Shown here piece by piece: positions 1-11,906 of a stretch of 64,000 nucleotides of DNA. The notes beneath the pieces are model-generated. The model saw only the letters and a list, made by a program, of their open reading frames with translations. It ran no database searches and had not been told where the DNA came from. This DNA is from Tricholomella constricta (Eukaryota; Basidiomycota; Agaricomycetes; Agaricales; Lyophyllaceae), in the NCBI GenBank assembly GCA_013368375.1, contig JAACJP010000004.1:1240001-1304000 (forward strand). Reading direction: 5' to 3'. The number at the start of each line of letters is the position of its first letter. The stretch's first letter is position 1. Both the position numbers and the translations under genes were made by a program.

Positions 1-1
1 C

Positions 2-2517
2 TTGCGCCAAGGTTCCATACAAGATCTTAAGGATCTGGGCCTCCTGGACACCGTCGTCGAGCAGGAAGATGAGCCAATGGATGCGCCACACACGCCGGAA
101 AACGAAGCAGATGTTGCTTCAACCAAACCGGCGCATCAAGCGGGCGATGGTAAACTGATCGAAATTGAAGCACGAGCAGAAGGACGCGTCCCGTTGTATA
201 CTTACCTCATTTATATTCGCGCTGCTGGGATTGTGCCCTGGATCTTGACGATCACACTCATGCTTCTCATTCGCTTCATCAACATCATGAATCAAGTGAG
301 TTTTCTAACATACCAACCTGGATCTATTCTTACATGTCCCAGGTCTTCTTGGCGCGCTGGGGTGAGGCATACCAATCAGAAGATGTTCCGTCTATCCTTG
401 CTTCAGCTCTATCCCCATACCCTTGGACCGGCCTTCCACCCCCCGATATCAATGTGACGCCCTGGTTGATGATCTACTTTTACATCTCTCTGACCGCTGC
501 CTTCTCTGTCCTATTCTACATCGCCCTCGGCTACTACGCTAGCCTTCAGGCCTCCCGCTCGCTGTTCAACTCCCTGCTCAAGCGGTTAACGCGGGCGCCG
601 GCACGGTTCTTCGACGTCACGCCTATCGGACGCATCTTGAATCGATTCACGACGGACATCAATACCATTGACGGAGCGCTTATGAACTCGGCCAGGAACT
701 GCATTTCCGGCATCCTCAACTTCTTGGCGTCGTTCACGGTGATCCTTGTAGTAGTGCCGACCTTTGCACCCTTTGCGCTGTTTATCGCGTGGCTCTACAT
801 CCGGCTGGCGCCCCCGTATATTCAAGCGTCGCGGGACCTCCGTAGACTGGAATCTGTGTCGCTGTCCCCGGCTTTTGCGGGTTTTGATGAGTTGCTAAGG
901 GGCATTGCTCATATACGAGCCTTTGGGATGGAAAACAGATACCAGAATGGGTTTTATGCAAAGGTAAATGATCAGCATACTTTACGTCCGTAGAAACTAA
1001 GAGCTTGTCCCAGGTGGACAAGTTCCAATCTTTTGATCATGTCTATGTGAGTTTGGTGTCTTTTCAATGTAGGACTCCTCTCCTGAACATTTTCAGTGGC
1101 TGGTGAATGGCTGGCTTCGTTGGCGTTATGACTGTAAACATTGCCTTCTCTCGTTTCGAATGCCACTTGTTGACCCGGTGTGATGTCTAGGTCTTGGATC
1201 TGTCGTCGTCTTCGCCGCAACCATTTTCGCTCTCTGGAAAGGCGTGACCAACGGCTCGACAGCCATCGTCATCGTCCAAGCCGGAATATTCGCAGAGGCC
1301 AGCCGCCAGCTCGTCAGGTGCGCCTCGCAATTGACCACTGGGTGTTGTACCCTTAACCTTGAATGATACAGGGTCGCGGCACAACTCGAGCTGGACTTTA
1401 ACAGCATCGAGCGTGTTGTGGAGTATCTTGATGTGCCCCAGGAAGCACCTGCAATCATCGAGAAGAATCGTCCCCCTGCATATTGGCCTTCGAGTACCGG
1501 CGACCTTCGGGTCGAGAACCTTGTGGTGCGGTATGCACCCCACTTGCCGCCTGTCCTTCGAAACGTTTCGTTCACTATAAACCCATCGGAAAAGATCGGT
1601 GTGGTACGTGAGTATACATTCACAGCGGGGGCAGTTTCTAAAAAGCGCGTCTTGTTTAGGTCGGGAGAACTGGATCAGGTATGTAGCGATGTAGAGTAAG
1701 TCGTTCCACTCAGCAATCAATCGTGCAGGCAAATCCACCTTGGCTTTATCCCTTCTTCGAATGATCGAACCGATCAGCGGGAGCATAATGTAAGGTTTGC
1801 TTTATGCCATGCATTTGAATTCAAACACCTCGCAGCATCGACGGAATAGACATATCCATGCTAGGACTGGAAGACCTCAGAACGCGCATCGTACGATTCA
1901 TCTGTCGCGAATTCCTTCTCTTTGTTGACCGAGTCTCTGCAGACGATCATCTCGCAAGACGTCTCCCTCTTCTCCGGCACAATCAAGAGCAACCTCGACC
2001 CGCTGGATGAACACTGCGAAGAGGAGTGCCTTGATGTCCTGCAACGCTGCCACCTCTCGTCCCTGCTCAAACACGCGCCGTCCGGCGAGCAAGCGACGCC
2101 CCTGGACATGCTCATCAGCCCGGGCTCGCTGAGCGCAGGCGAGAAACAGCTGGTCGCCATCGCACGCGCCATCTTGAGGCGTACGAATATCATCATCATG
2201 GACGAGGCGACGTCGCAGATTGATGCGAACCTCGACGACCAGGTACGGGCGCCTTTTGCACAGCGAGCTCTGACTATCTGACGATGCATCAGATCCAAAA
2301 AACTATCAGGGAGGAGTTCGCGGACGCGATCGTCATCACCATTGCGCATCGTTTAAAGACGATCATGGACTATGATAGGGTGCTTGTGCTTGATGAGGGT
2401 GAGATTGTGGAGTTTGGACAGCCCAGGGAGATGATGGGAACGGTGGGTGGGGCATTTAGAGAGATGTGCAGAAAGAGTGCGGACTGGTCGCTTTTAGTTT
2501 CGATTTTGGACAAGTGA
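2..2517 (+). CDS. ABC transporter, ABCC/MRP type, C-terminal half (5' partial)
   Basis: This is the distal half of a full-size ABC exporter (TMD2 plus NBD2), so the start lies outside the window. The first visible residues follow NBD1. They lead into hydrophobic segments of TMD2, then NBD2. In NBD2 I see Walker A (GRTGSGKST, split by an intron), a Q-loop in IISQD, the LSAGEKQ signature, Walker B IIIMDEA and the H-loop in TIAHR. Exons read by frame: 2-295, 343-963, 1014-1046, 1097-1133, 1191-1317, 1372-1603, 1660-1678, 1729-1789, 1836-1890, 1943-2242 and 2293-2517. All introns are short GT-AG. ABCC relatives export conjugated metabolites and drugs or load vacuoles. The substrate cannot be told from sequence. 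The family call is firm; the exact subfamily (Yor1-, Ycf1- or Ybt1-like) is open. Confidence 0.9.
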
Positions 2518-2634
2518 TGTTGTAGAGTGCGTTACACGTGATCGCGGTCAGGACGCGTCGAGACGGTGCAATTGCAACAGAGTAGCGCACACTTTATCAC
2601 CTTCATTTCAAGTTCCCTCTATACTCGCCCAGGC

Positions 2635-3513
2635 ATGTCGCGATATGCTCTCATTTTGCTCAACATCTTCCTCGTAGTCCACGCGCACTCCCAACCTCTA
2701 AAAGCAGGGCGAGAGGCCGGTCTCCCGCGGGACCTCGCCGACTTTCTCGAAGACGACATCCTCTACAACTCACCAAACACGCCCTACGGCTACGAGACGT
2801 ATTCAACTCACGATACCAGCACATTCTCGTTTGGCGGGCTTTTTTCCGAGGACTTCCAGACACGCACGGACGGGCCCTCGCAGACAGGCACAACAACGAG
2901 CGCCACAGCGAGCTCCACCACCAAAAGCGCATCCCACACCCCGAAGCCGACGTTGACCCCAGCCAGCACCGTAAGCCCCACCACGTCCTCATCCACCACG
3001 CCGCTGCCCAGCGCGTCAAGCGCGGACTCGGGATCGGACTCGTACGACGCGCCGTCGATGCCGCGGGCGGAGGCGGCGCAATGGAAGATCATCGGCCTGG
3101 TCGTGATCTGCATTACCTTTGTGTGCGCGGCGATCCTGACAATCGTGTTCTTTGACGCGTGGTGGGGGTTCCTCTGTGCGCTCGTGTGCCGGCGCCGGCG
3201 CGGCGGGGGCAAGGAGGACATGGTGCCGGACTGGGAGAAGCGCTGTTGGGAGTACAAGTTGCCCAACGAGGACGGAGGGAACATGTACCCGAGCACAGCG
3301 AGCCTGGACACTATCAAGAGGGAGACGGCAGGAATGGCGGGGATAGGGCGTGGTGGGGGGTTAGGGAAAGAGATGGTGAACCCCTTCGCGTCGCACCCGA
3401 GGGGATTGGTGTCGCCGCAGCCCGTGTATGCACTAGAGTGTGACCCGCACCCGCTGGAGCCGCTTTTGCGCCGTCCGAGCACGAACCCGAGGTCGCCACT
3501 TGGGTACGCGTGA
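2635..3513 (+). CDS. Ser/Thr-rich single-pass membrane protein, unknown function
   Basis: The ATG at 2635 is preferred over the in-frame upstream ATG at 2566 because it starts directly with a signal peptide (Met-Ser-Arg, then a hydrophobic stretch ending near HSQP). The ectodomain is about 125 residues and becomes Ser/Thr-rich before a transmembrane helix (IIGLVVICITFVCAAIL) near residue 150. After it comes a Cys-rich and Arg-rich juxtamembrane stretch and a cytosolic tail of roughly 100 residues. The open frame is intronless. The layout resembles fungal cell-surface sensors or mucin-like proteins, but no conserved family was recognised, so function is unassigned. An ACGCGT motif lies at 2553-2558 in its promoter. 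Confidence 0.75.
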   Translation: MSRYALILLNIFLVVHAHSQPLKAGREAGLPRDLADFLEDDILYNSPNTPYGYETYSTHDTSTFSFGGLFSEDFQTRTDGPSQTGTTTSATASSTTKSASHTPKPTLTPASTVSPTTSSSTTPLPSASSADSGSDSYDAPSMPRAEAAQWKIIGLVVICITFVCAAILTIVFFDAWWGFLCALVCRRRRGGGKEDMVPDWEKRCWEYKLPNEDGGNMYPSTASLDTIKRETAGMAGIGRGGGLGKEMVNPFASHPRGLVSPQPVYALECDPHPLEPLLRRPSTNPRSPLGYA

Positions 3514-3659
3514 TACGAATATGTAAAATTTCATGTCTTCATCCTATCTCCACACACGACACGCTATAATATCCGTCTCTCTATATTAGTATCCCACAGG
3601 CGCCGTGTCCCACATACGTTCGTTTATCCTACACCCCGCGCATATACATGCCATCAATA

Positions 3660-3917
3660 TCATTGAGCAGCTTTCTGGTTGTCTGAGGGTTTGGCAGGGA
3701 TCTTTTCCTCCAGTTGGTCAGAGATCATGATGCCTGCGAGGGCGACGGCGCAGACCCCCAGGGAAAAGTAGAGACGGGTACGTGCCGGGAGGGCTAGAGC
3801 TTTGGTCAGAGCTGGTCGACTGGAGAGTACGATGAGCTTACCTGCATAAGACTGGGCCAAGGTTCGGTTTGCAATGGGATTTCCCGTGGGCTTGGACTTT
3901 GCGTCGTTGGCGGGCAT
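3660..3917 (-). CDS. Small single-pass membrane protein, about 69 residues after splicing
   Basis: The open frame encodes 85 residues. A 48-base GT-AG intron in phase with the frame (3794-3841) probably removes 16 of them, joining the QSYA and ALPART segments. The mature product has a polar N-terminus, one hydrophobic helix (YFSLGVCAVALAGIMI) and a short Lys/Glu-rich tail. I do not recognise the family. Size and topology suit a small mitochondrial or ER membrane subunit, but that is inference. Its ATG faces the ATG of the UPF0303 gene across only 78 bases, so the two share a promoter. Confidence 0.6.
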   Translation of the reverse strand: MPANDAKSKPTGNPIANRTLAQSYAGKLIVLSSRPALTKALALPARTRLYFSLGVCAVALAGIMISDQLEEKIPAKPSDNQKAAQ

Positions 3918-3995
3918 GACAGAAAGATTGAATTAAACTCCGATTGATGTAGATATAAAATCCAAGAGATTACACTATAGATCCCCACTACCACA

Positions 3996-4499
3996 ATGGC
4001 TACTACACTCTTGGATGAGATCGAAAAGCAGCAGGAAACGCTCATCTTCCCGCACTTTACCACCGACGACGCCTTTGCGATCGGCATCCACCTTCGCGAG
4101 CAAGTGATCGCAGCATACCCCACGACGCCGGTCGCGATCCGCATCTCGCTCGCCACAGGCCAGATCCTGTTCACGACGGTCACCTGCGGGCCCGCGGTGA
4201 CGGATTCTGAGAGCTGGCTCACGCGCAAGGCTGCGGCGGTGCTGCGGTTCGGGTGTTCGTCGCTGTATCTTGGGGAGAAGATCAGGGCAAAGGGGCTCAA
4301 GGGAGATCGGGTCAGTGAGATTGTGCCGGTCGATGATAAGGAGTATGCGTGCCACGGAGGCGGGTTTCCGGTGAGGGTGAAGGGTGTGGAGGGCGTGGTG
4401 GGGGTTATCGTGGTTAGCGGGCTTGCGCAGGTGGAGGATCACAAGATCGTGGTGGAGGGCATTGATTGGTTCTTGCAGCGCTGTGTAAATACCGCTTGA
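3996..4499 (+). CDS. UPF0303 family protein (yeast Ybr137w-like)
   Basis: This is a 167-residue intronless protein. Features match the UPF0303/HbpS-like fold: an N-terminal helix (LLDEIEKQQETL), the AFAIG...LREQ strand-helix, the SWLTRKAAAVLRFG helix, GGGFPVRVKG and a closing SGLAQVEDHKIVVEGI helix. In bacteria, HbpS relatives bind or degrade heme. The yeast homologue Ybr137w is linked to tail-anchored protein targeting. Which role applies here cannot be decided from sequence. Its start is 78 bases from that of the small membrane protein on the other strand. Confidence 0.85.
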   Translation: MATTLLDEIEKQQETLIFPHFTTDDAFAIGIHLREQVIAAYPTTPVAIRISLATGQILFTTVTCGPAVTDSESWLTRKAAAVLRFGCSSLYLGEKIRAKGLKGDRVSEIVPVDDKEYACHGGGFPVRVKGVEGVVGVIVVSGLAQVEDHKIVVEGIDWFLQRCVNTA

Positions 4500-4558
4500 A
4501 ATACAATCGCCGCATCTTATCGTGAGATCAAACATATTATTAGTGATCATCCTCCACC

Positions 4559-5418
4559 ATGTTCACCGGTCTGGTACGCCCTCCACAGCGTACTCGACCA
4601 CCGTGCATTGACGCGCTTTGCAGATCGAGCACCTCGGAACCGTCGCGTCCATCGTGGTGGACGCGGGCGGATGTACGCTGACTATTGCGGACTCGGCACC
4701 GATCCTCGGCGACTGCCATATTGGCGACTCGATTGCAGTGAATGGGGCGTGTTTGACGGTCACAGAGTTTGACAGCGAGAAGCAGGGCGGGTGGTTCAAG
4801 GTGTGGTTGGCGAACGAGACGCTGGAGAGGACAGATCTAGGTGTGGTGTGTTCGTTGTGATGGCGTATGATCGCTGACTGTGGGCAGGTGAGCGCAAGGA
4901 GGGCGATCAAGTAAATCTTGAGCGGGCGATGGGAGCTCATGTTAGGTTTGGAGGACACTTTGTCCAGGTAGAGCCAGATGATGACGTTCAAGACTTGCTG
5001 CTAATTGATTTTGTCGCAGGCTCATGTGGATACCACTGCAACGGTAGTTGAGCGGTCAACCGACGGCGACTCGCTGCGGCTGAAATTGCAGCTGCCGGAA
5101 GCCACGGCTGAGCGGCCGTCGCTGCTGCCGTACCTGATTCCCAAGGGCTACGTGACGATAGACGGAGCATCACTGACGCTGACAGCGGTGGACGACACGC
5201 AGCGAACATTTGAGATTATGCTGATTCAGCACACACAACAAAAGATTACGCTGAGCAAAAAGGAAATTGGAGAGAAAGTGAACATTGAGGTAGATATGGT
5301 GGGTAAATACGTAGAGAAGAGCGTGGTGGCAGCGCTGGGAGGACGAGGAGGAGATGGGATCCGGGCGTTGGTGGAAAAGGTGGTGGAGGAAGTGATCGGC
5401 AGACGCCGTGTAATCTAA
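4559..5418 (+). CDS. RIB5: Riboflavin synthase
   Basis: It catalyses the last step of riboflavin synthesis, dismutation of two 6,7-dimethyl-8-ribityllumazines. Exons: 4559-4573 (MFTGL), 4624-4840, 4888-4967 and 5020-5418. The N-terminus MFTGL-IEHLGTV is the family signature. Two lumazine-binding (beta-barrel) repeats follow: the first with NGACLTV and FGGHFVQ, the second with SLTLTAV. The usual GHVD at the start of the second repeat reads AHVD here, with the Ala at the exon junction. The length, about 235 residues, is normal for the family. The first coding exon is only 15 bases, so an ATG chosen further in would lose the essential N-terminus. Confidence 0.95.
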
Positions 5419-5463
5419 TCGAGAGAAATGAATTAGTCGGGTCTTGGTCGTCAGGTTGGAACC

Positions 5464-7080
5464 ATGGCGGAGCCCACTCTTAAGCGCAAGGTTTGTGTTG
5501 CGCCGTCGACGTCTGTTCTTCTGCTCACCGTCGTCGTCCCAGGTCACTGTCAAGCTCACCACAGCCAACAAGGTCAGCACACGCCCAGCCACGAGCGCAC
5601 GACCTGTAACTTCCCCAACGCCCCGCCCGCCATCGCCAACTAAACCCGTCCGACCGACCACTCTTTCTCCCACTTTTCAGCCAAAGGCACGGTCCCATCT
5701 CAAGCCTGCAAATTCTGAAAACCGCTCCCGTTCACACACCACCGTCGGACGCTTCACCCCGGAGCTCCGAGCTCGCCATGGCAGCGTCTCGCTCCACCAC
5801 GCCGTCTCCTTTTCTTCACTCAACCTATCCTCTGCACCGACCCCGTCCGTAGACTCCTCAGCCCACTCTGACACTGAAGGTCGCTACTCGCCCTCGCCCT
5901 CCGTCCGCATCAAGTCCAAGGTATCTCGCCTCGCTAAGCCTCCCGCCGACTCGCTCTCTCCCCCTCCCAGCCGCGTCGGAACTCCCCGCAACCGTGCCCC
6001 GTCCACATCCTCTACCACAAGTCCACCCTCTGCCACACCCACCTTTTACCCCATCACCACCGCCACCTCTGCCGCCAACCCCCATCGTTATCCCACCGCA
6101 CGCAGCCCTCCGCACCCCGCCCATCACTACTACCAGTCCAGTAAACGTTTGCCCAGAGTTGATCCGGCCACCATACCCCTGCCAGCCAACTCTCCTCCTG
6201 CTTCCGCCGTCTCCTTTTCCTCCCGCTCGTCCGTGTCCTTGACCGCCGAATCTGCCGACAGCCACGCTGCCACCCACACAACCAGTGGCGACAATGACCG
6301 CCTCCGCTCTACCCTCCACAATCTTCTTATGTACACCGAGATGAACAATTCACGAGAGGACACCTGCTCGGGCGACTCTGGCCACGACCGAGAAACCGAC
6401 AGCGAGCTCGTCACCGACGCACGCAAGGTCAAGGCAGAGGCAAAGTCCAATCGCAAAGTACGTCCGCCCTCCCTCCCTTTGCCCATGCACCCTGATCTGA
6501 CCACCCGCCCCAGATTGCGGATCTCGAGATCACGAACCGTTCTCTCCTCGCCATCAACGCGTCCCTCGAGAGCGCAAAGCACAAGCAGGCAAAGGAAATC
6601 CGTGATCTCCGCCGCAAGCTCCGCGAGTCGCGCCTCATCCTCCCTCCGCGCGCCTACCGCGCCGTCAAGGACCCCGAGCCTGAAGACGACGATGACGATG
6701 ACGAAAATGACGATGAGCTTGAGGACGACGGCAAGGACGGCGACGAGGTGTACCAGCGCATCAAGCTTATCTTGGAAGGGCTGCTAGACTCGGGAAGACG
6801 TGCTCTGGAGAGGAACCCAAAGGACTTTCCCGAGGCCGGCGCAAAGGTGTTGAGCGCAGAAGAGGTACGCTCGTGGCGGGGCGTGACGAGCGACCCCACG
6901 GAGGAGACGGCAGAGTCGCATGTGCCGCTGTCGCCGTCACACATTGCTGTCCCGGACAGCGAGAGCGACGTCTCGTTTGGCTCGGAGGACGAGGTGGAGA
7001 TGACTCTTACTAGCAGCTTGATGATGCTTCCGAGCCCCAGCCCGCCTGGGCCCCCCATTCTGATAACAGACTCCCACTAA
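5464..7080 (+). CDS. Ser/Pro-rich coiled-coil protein, unknown function
   Basis: Exons read by frame: 5464-5490 (MAEPTLKRK), 5543-6457 and 6514-7080. The central 300 residues are low-complexity Ser/Pro/Thr with basic patches (RSRSH, RIKSKVSR). A helical segment follows (IADLEITNRSLLAINASLE...KEIRDLRRKLRESR) that should form a coiled coil, then an Asp-run acidic stretch. The C-terminal part holds a YQRIKLILEGLLDSGRRALE helix. I do not know a named family; the coil plus YQRI segment looks like the conserved core. The phosphosite-like Ser-Pro content suggests a cytoskeletal or nuclear regulator, but this is inference. Confidence 0.7.
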
Positions 7081-7285
7081 TGAGATGTGCTTAACGCACG
7101 CTTATTCCCACATGCTATCGTAACACATTATATACCATGCATAGGAATATCCAAACCACGTCCACGCCACGCTCACGCTTCATGATCCACGTCAACGTCC
7201 ATCGCATCGCATCGTACTGCATCTAATCAGTCCATTTACTACTATACGGCGGTATCTTGTACAGTACCCAAATTAGAATTCCTTC

Positions 7286-10200
7286 TCAGCCCATCCTCTG
7301 AGCGCGTTTTGCCAGCTACAAATAGATATTCAGTTGGATCCAGCATTTCAAACATCACTGTATGCTCACCGCAGCTGACAAGTCCAACTGCCCAATTCCC
7401 CCTCCAGGCTTTGGCACCGCGCGCCCCGCCGCCGCCGTAGGAGGCGCTCCACCCCCGCCCCCAAGAGGCCGCGGCGCAGTCGGTATCGGCGGCTTTCCCG
7501 GCACCTTTGGCGCCCCCGGCTTTGCAGCAATGGGCGGAGGCTTGGGTTTCGCCGCGATCGGTGGCCCCGGCGCCTTCGGTGCCTGGGCGCTCCCTGGTCT
7601 GGACGACGGGGCGCTAGTCGCAGTAGGGGATTTCTTCCAGGGTGTGGCGGAGCCGTTCGAGGGTGCCATGCCCGGGAAGACGGAGACGGGCTTGGCGGAG
7701 GCGTCTGCGGATATGGAGGTTGCGATGGGCTTGGGCGTGGGGGCCGCAGGAACGGGCCGGAGAGAGGTTGGGCGAGGAGGAGGAGGCGGGGCCGCGGGGG
7801 CAGCCTTTGGTGGGACGAGCTCGAGGTAGTTGTTGGGTGCCCAGCCTTCGACGCCGCCCTTCTTCACAAGCCACCATCCGTTGTCGTCCTTCTCGACCAG
7901 CTCGACAATATCGTCTTTCTCAAGTGACATCTCACCCTCTTGGCCGCTGAAGGCGAATTTGGCGCGATAGGTCGGGACTGCCGGCTTCGCTGGGGGTGGT
8001 GGTGGAGGCGGCGGCGGAGCGCTGGTGCGTGGTGGCGCTGGTGGTGCGCGCTGCCCGGTGGTAGACGGGGCTGTCGTGGTAGGTTGAGGTTTGATCACGG
8101 GTGCTGATGCTGACTGGCCGGGCAAAGGCCGTGGGGTTGGTTTAGGTTTCGAAGCGGCCTTTGGTTTCTAAAAAAAAAGTATACACTCGAGCTCTGGTAA
8201 CCTCCGAATTGCTAAAGTCACTTACGTCCGAAGGACCACCTGCCCGTAGCAGTTTACCTTGCGTGATAGGCCGGACAACACCTGGTTTCCTCTTGGCAGG
8301 AGGACGCGACAGACTGCTTGAAGCTTCACCAGAGCCCACGGATACGGTATGGCTCTTGTAGATGCCATCTTTCAGTATGCTCTCATCCTTGACAAACTTG
8401 ACATGTGCCTTCTTGTCTTTCTTCTTGGCGTATTCGATCCTGTAGAAGAGTCAGTAGTGTTTGCATGATGGTGGGTAGGTTTGCGTACATTGGGCTAACG
8501 AGTAGCGAGATGCTCGCGTGAGTCAACTGAAGGAGATGAGTGGCCAGCTCAGTCTTGAAGTGGCAGCTGAAAATGGGATCTCCCTCCTCTGAGATGGGAC
8601 CGTTCAAAGTCTTTAAGGTACATCGATGAGCAACATGAATCTCTGAAATTGAAGATCATCTCACCATCCAATCATCCCGAAGGTTAGACATCCCAATGCT
8701 CGTAATTGTCACGAGAGGCATCTTCCGTTCCAAGGTGATCTGCGTCCGTCCGTCTTTGCTAGTCGTAACAAGAATATGGACAGCTTTGCTGGTCTGGAAT
8801 GCAAAGGCACATGAGAAGGAACCTGGGATATCGGTATCCGAAACTCACCACGACGATGAAGCGTGGACTCGGTTTACTTGACCGACCAAGCTTGGAAACC
8901 AGTAATTGGATTCGACCACTATACGTGACTTCCTCCGCTGATGAAATAATGTCAGAACAACGGACAACAAGCAGGAAAAAAAGGGCCTACATCCAATACC
9001 GCAGGCCGCTGCCAGCTCGCTACCCAATGCACTCTTGCCATTGACATCCAAGTAGTCGCCCATGAATCTGCGGTAACTGAGCAGACTGAATCGCCGCCTT
9101 TCTTTCCTCCCAGCAAGTATCTGATGGCCGTAATCGCGGATTTGGGCGTAGGCCAGTCCTTCCTTGTTGTTCTTCCAGAACCGTTGTATGCGCCGGGCAC
9201 ACTCGTGTTTATAACGCATATAGTTCCTGAAGGCTCGCTGGATGCGACGCGCCATGTTGTGCCAATATTGATCACGCATCGTCTCCAGAGCGAAAAGCTG
9301 TGGGACATGAGAAAGGCACTGTAGATTATTTCATGAACGGCGGCGTACCGTCTCCGGGTTCTTAATGAAGGCCTTGGTCACACCCATCTGCCACTCGTCC
9401 TTCGCAATACCACAATCCTTCAAGATCTGCTCACAGCCAGACTTGGTATCGCCGTGCCATGTATATTCTCCCGCGTAAGACGTCTTGGGAGACAAAAGAT
9501 AAAACCGCTCGACCATTTTCTCGAATGTGTTGCGGTACGCGAAGCCAGCACGTCGCACTCGAATGTTTTCTTGCAGTCCAAGGTATTTGATCTGATGGAG
9601 AATGGCTTTCGAATCGTACTCGGACGAACTGCGATTTTGGTTCGGCTTGATCGTTCGGATGTAGGACGGCTGTGCTTTCATCAAGTTTTCGACGAGAGCA
9701 CCTGCAGATGCCTTGATCCTGTCCCCAGCAGTGGGCGGGCGTTTCTTGCTGTTGGGATCGGGACGGTCCGGGAACAGTTTCTGCAAAAACTCGTTTTCGC
9801 TGCTCGCAATTAAGTCGAGCAGATCTTTGATGAGCGAGTCCTTGTTCTTGTCCGTCATCCCGGAAACGTTGTACATGACATCGCCGGCATAATGTCTGAC
9901 CAGAAACTGGGTGCCCCGTGCTTCGAAATGGGCATTGGAGGACAGCATTGAGGTTCTTTGGATGAAGCTGTTGTCTGCGGCAGTGGGATCAGCGTGGGCT
10001 GTCGCACACGCATCGTTTAGCGCTGCAAAGATCCCGGGGGGACGGCGTTCCTCGATGAGATCACAAACGATCTTGTTGTTGAAATACTTGATGGGATTCC
10101 ACTTGATTTGCTCCCTGACGTATTCCTCCTGTTCCGTCTTCAACGTCAGCTCGATAAATATCTGCTGGAGCTTCTCGTTGACGTAGTTGATACAGAGTTG

Positions 10201-11906
10201 CTCGAACGAATTATCCTGGAAGATTGTTAGTTGTTGAACATGCTTTCGTTTTGATCAAACTTACATCGAAGATTTCGAACCCGAAAATGTCCTAGATGTA
10301 ACAAAGCTAAATAGAAATCCGCGAGACAGAAGGGACAGGTTACGGACGAGGATACCAATGATGTGGGAACTGGCGAACCGGGGTTTCATAGAGACATTGA
10401 TCCTTGACACAATCCATTCGAATAGATTGTTATATATTGCCTTCGCCAACGCATCTCTCCCTGAAACAGCTTGCGCTGGATTGAGGGGAACATCATAAAC
10501 AGATCCTCGGCGTCCACCGCGTTGGGTTTCCATAATTTTCGAGGTCAACACTTTCTGGACCTGGGACGGGTCGACGCCCATTAGGTAGGCAACGAAATCA
10601 GTGACATCCGCATCGGAGATCTTCGAGTTACCGTCATCCATTTCGTCGAATTGGACATTTCCCAGCCAGAGAACGATGGCAAGCATACGGAATATCTCTG
10701 TTTGTTCCTCTTGACTGAGACCAATGACTCCCATAGCTTTCTGTGAGGGGAGAATGAACGAGAGTAGTATATGACGTGAGGAGATACATACTATAGTCTC
10801 ATGGTAGTCCTTGACGTCGTCAATGTCCGAAACATCTAGACAATTGCTCGCGCTGGTGTACGCATATGCTTCTGGGCCCTGAAGTCCGAACATCTCTGCG
10901 AAAAATCTCCGGTCAAGTGGTGGATTTGACCTTTACAGGTGACTCACCTCGCTGTTCATCCGTCGCCCCTTTCGTGAACTGATAGAAGATATGGAAATCG
11001 CGCTCGTTCTCAATCTGTCCAACTACCCGCCCTTTCTCTAAAAGATAATTGGTGATTTGGGCACCTACGGGTTCCCCCTGTGTGTTGAACATAATTTCCA
11101 GATATTTTCCCTAAATTCGGGTGCAGGTGAGTAAGTTATAGAAAGGTGGAGACAGCTGTCGGCATACATGGCGACTAGAATTGTTGTTGCGAAGCGTCTT
11201 CGCGCATCCAAAACTCTCAAGGAGGGGATTTGTGGCCAGCACCATGTCTTTGATTTCCTGTATACTGCTATCTTGCCCACCAGAGACCTCGGCGATGTAC
11301 TGCATGATACGTTTCGCAGCCTCCGTCTTCCCAGCCCCGGATTCCCCGGATATAATGACACACTGGTTTTCGTGGTAGGCATTCATGTTGTAATAAGCAC
11401 TTTCTGCAATGCTGAAGACGTGTGGAGGGACTTCGAGTCTGTTCTTCCCCCGGTACCTTTGCAGCGTTTCTTCCGTATAGATGCCAAGGTCTGCGATGGA
11501 AAGTTTGCAATTAGGATCGTGGACCTGTATTGTCTGTTGGTTGTGCGCACCTCGGAAAGGATTTACAGAGATCAAGACTGAGCCGATGTAGGTATAGATT
11601 TCTGCGTTCGTCCACCGTTTCTGGAGGTTGTCATTGACGCTCTCGTTACTGATGGTGGTGAGCAATGTCATATCAGCCACTCCAACTTGTTTCTTCTTGA
11701 ACCCCTCCTTCCAGTCGGCCTAACAAAGGCTACTGTCAGATCCTCGTCGTATTGGAGAGGATAGTGGACAGTGTACCTTGGCCACCTTCCCTTGCCCGCC
11801 AGTCTTTTTCGGTGCAGCCACCTTCTTGCCTGCCTTCTTTGACGGCGCCTGACATAGTGACGAAATGGTAAATCATACGCGATATAATATTCCACAGGCT
11901 TACCAT
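7286..11906 (-). CDS. MYO1: Class I (long-tailed) myosin
   Basis: An actin motor for endocytic patches and hyphal tip growth. The motor domain has P-loop GESGAGKT (about 11324-11350). The TEDS-site Ser (codon 10501-10503, context [11 protein letters not shown]) is the PAK/Ste20 phosphosite of fungal myosin I. IQ-type repeats ([24 protein letters not shown]) follow, then a TH1 domain, a Pro/Ala-rich TH2 segment, an SH3 domain (about 7820-7975) and another Pro-rich stretch. The first coding exon is only the ATG (11904-11906). Later exons are 11848-11777, 11720-11168, 11110-10948 and 10895 downward. The last exon, 7315-7286, adds a LAKRAQRMG end reached through a 54-base intron. A continuous reading past 7370 would give a false C-terminus. 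No clear acidic Arp2/3-binding tail is seen. Its chaperone gene lies immediately upstream. Confidence 0.95.

Noticed and set aside
6458..6787. Extension of the frame 5444-6787 past 6457
   Set aside because: A GTACGT donor at 6458 and an acceptor at 6513 lead to a coiled-coil frame ending at 7080; the read-through gives Arg/Ser/Thr-rich noise.
7362..7829. Gly/Ala-rich 155-residue frame on the + strand
   Set aside because: It is antisense to the Pro-rich tail of myosin I; its composition mirrors that tail and it has no domain.
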